This document shows positions 62,724 to 64,000 of a DNA stretch of 64,000 nucleotides, one piece after another (position 1 is the first letter of the stretch; each line of letters starts with the position of its first letter). The notes below the pieces were generated by a model. That model was not told where the DNA came from and made no database searches. It saw nothing but the letters and a program-made list of their open reading frames with translations. This stretch comes from Sarcomyxa edulis. Lineage: Eukaryota; Basidiomycota; Agaricomycetes; Agaricales; Mycenaceae. The DNA lies in the NCBI GenBank assembly GCA_009761415.1, contig QUOL01000021.1, positions 490,179-554,178 on the forward strand, given 5' to 3'. A program made the translations under genes and the position numbers.

Positions 62724-63642
62724 TGTCCTCCCCGCCCGTAGCTGAAGACTTTGCCCATCCTTCCCTTATCGAAACGACATTGATCCGAGGAGGTCTCTCT
62801 TTCGTACGCCAATTCTTCGATACCTGGCCAGCCTCCCAAATATTCCTACTGTCTACCAGTTAATTTCCCGATCTGGAGCATCACAAGGAATATATATCGT
62901 CCAAGTGGAATGTTCGCTCGATGATGGCAAGATGGTTCAGAGACGTTACCGAGTTCCTATCGGTATTAGACGAGACTAACGCATTTATTTGCGGTCCGTC
63001 AGTATCGGAATTCTTTGGCAGAGCACCCCACCCAACGAGAATAATGGATATCTGCATGGGAAGAAAAGGATTTAGTCGAATGATGGAGTTCTTGGGACCA
63101 GAACTCTACCAGTGTCCGAATAACGGCAGGTTCATGACATCCTTTCTTCCCGCCAACAACTTCCGTGTACGCACCTACTTATTTCGCAAGGTCTCTGTAT
63201 TGCAATGGGTAGTTGCAATCCACTTGGTGCAAAAAGACCCTTTATGGTTCCTGCTATCTTGCGGAAACAGTAAGTACTCACCCTTCTGATCGAACTTCCT
63301 ATTCACTTGATATTATAGCCAACGCCATGAACGTGATCACATCGCAAAGAGCCATCTCAGTATTTCCACGAACTACGTTCTTATACTCGAAGTATATCCT
63401 CAGCTCGCAAGACAGATTTCGTGTCAGACGGAGCTATTCATATACGGTACTTGTTACGCAACAAAGAGTCGTTGTGTCTATTACGAGACGACGAGGTCCG
63501 CGAAAAAGAAGTTACAACAGTGCGACGAGTAGGGGACATTCTGTGCTGGGTAGTAACGAACGATGTCTCTCGAGGGATACCTAACGGTACATTTATTTCC
63601 CAAATATTCTTGTGGCACGCATATCCTAAATACCTAATCTGA
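62724..63642 (+). pseudogene. Family A nucleotidyltransferase-like protein, copy 4 (broken)
   Basis: This copy aligns with the other three: GGLSFVRQFFDTWPASQI, NAFICGPSVSEFFGRAPHP followed by IMDICM (GP and Ile-Met-Asp instead of GS and D-x-D), and after the conserved intron NAMNVITSQRAISVFP. A TAA at 62861-62863 interrupts the frame without shifting it. A further frame change occurs near 63415, after which the text continues as LLRNKESLCLLRDDEV and RRVGDILCWVV, matching copy 1. With a stop, a shift and no metal site it is a pseudogene. It faces away from the SKP1 pseudogene. Confidence 0.7.
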
Positions 63643-64000
63643 CATCAAGGACGACCTTATCGCAGAGGGACCAATCGTACAAATCCTGCACCAAAAGGAC
63701 ATCTGACGTACGGTACATAGATACAACGAACCATCTACAGTCGAACCAAACTTGTCGTCGACCGAAACATTTATTTATACTATTCCCTTTGTTTTTTTTT
63801 CAACAAAATCAACCGCACTGACTCGAAAACTGCCCTTGGACTGCCCACTACTTTAGTAGTGGGTTCTTACAGAGTCTTACCTCCAAATCGTGAATTTCAG
63901 TCTTGTCTAGCGTTTGCACACCTCCGGCCCGAACGGTTTCCTGTGCGCTTCAAACAATATAGCGCCGCGCAGGCGCCATTTCCTGACTAATGCTTCCTGA
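63643..64000. other. Window end, non-coding, with a perfect hairpin
   Basis: No gene is recognised in this stretch, although the last exon of the preceding gene might extend into it. CCCACTAC at 63844-63851 pairs perfectly with GTAGTGGG at 63856-63863 around TTTA. Confidence 0.4.

Overview
The window looks like nuclear DNA of a basidiomycete fungus, most likely an agaricomycete. Genes sit close together on both strands and are cut by many GT-AG introns of about 43-76 nt. The content is typically fungal: Aurora kinase, Fzo1-type mitofusin, epoxide hydrolase, Zn2Cys6 regulator, MYND protein, F-box protein and a Helitron. I cannot name the species. Many coding regions had to be assembled by hand from short exons, so the joins are my reading of splice signals, reading phase and family conservation.

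Layout. 1-3.2 kb: three related HExxH metallopeptidase-like genes, one a truncated direct duplicate cut by the window edge. 4.0-5.1 kb: two near-identical ~142-residue genes of unknown function, tail to tail. 6.2-7.6 kb: Aurora kinase. 7,971-15,961: one large DNA transposon with 32-bp terminal inverted repeats and an 8-bp target duplication; it encodes a Ulp1-type protease apparently spliced in frame onto a transposase and is itself broken by a ~1.3-kb insertion. 16,049-17,349: a short inverted-repeat element made of the 5' ends of two genes, one a RecQ/DExH helicase. 17.6-18.9 kb: an SDR lacking the catalytic Tyr. 21.2-22.9 kb: a complete 11-exon 2OG-Fe(II) dioxygenase. 23.3-26.0 kb: Fzo1. 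26.4-28.0 kb: epoxide hydrolase. 29.2-35.6 kb: F-box protein, LAMMER-like kinase, a hypothetical protein and a small Zn2Cys6 protein.

36.9-49.1 kb is an accessory island. Two lineage-specific families alternate here: family A, nucleotidyltransferase-like, with a fourth copy at 62.7 kb, and family B, small proteins. Among them lies a paralogue of the ribonucleotide reductase large subunit whose Asn-x-Cys-x-Glu active site has become Asp-Pro-Trp-Ala-Gly. At 49.3-55.2 kb is an uninterrupted 1,971-residue Helitron Rep-helicase.

55.8-63.6 kb holds a MYND-finger protein, a protein with about 20 copies of a 17-residue proline-rich repeat, a frameshifted SKP1 pseudogene and a broken family A copy.

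The housekeeping genes (Aurora, Fzo1, epoxide hydrolase, dioxygenase) look intact and ordinary. The most unusual material is the pseudo-RNR, the family A/B island, the protease-transposase element and the proline-repeat gene.
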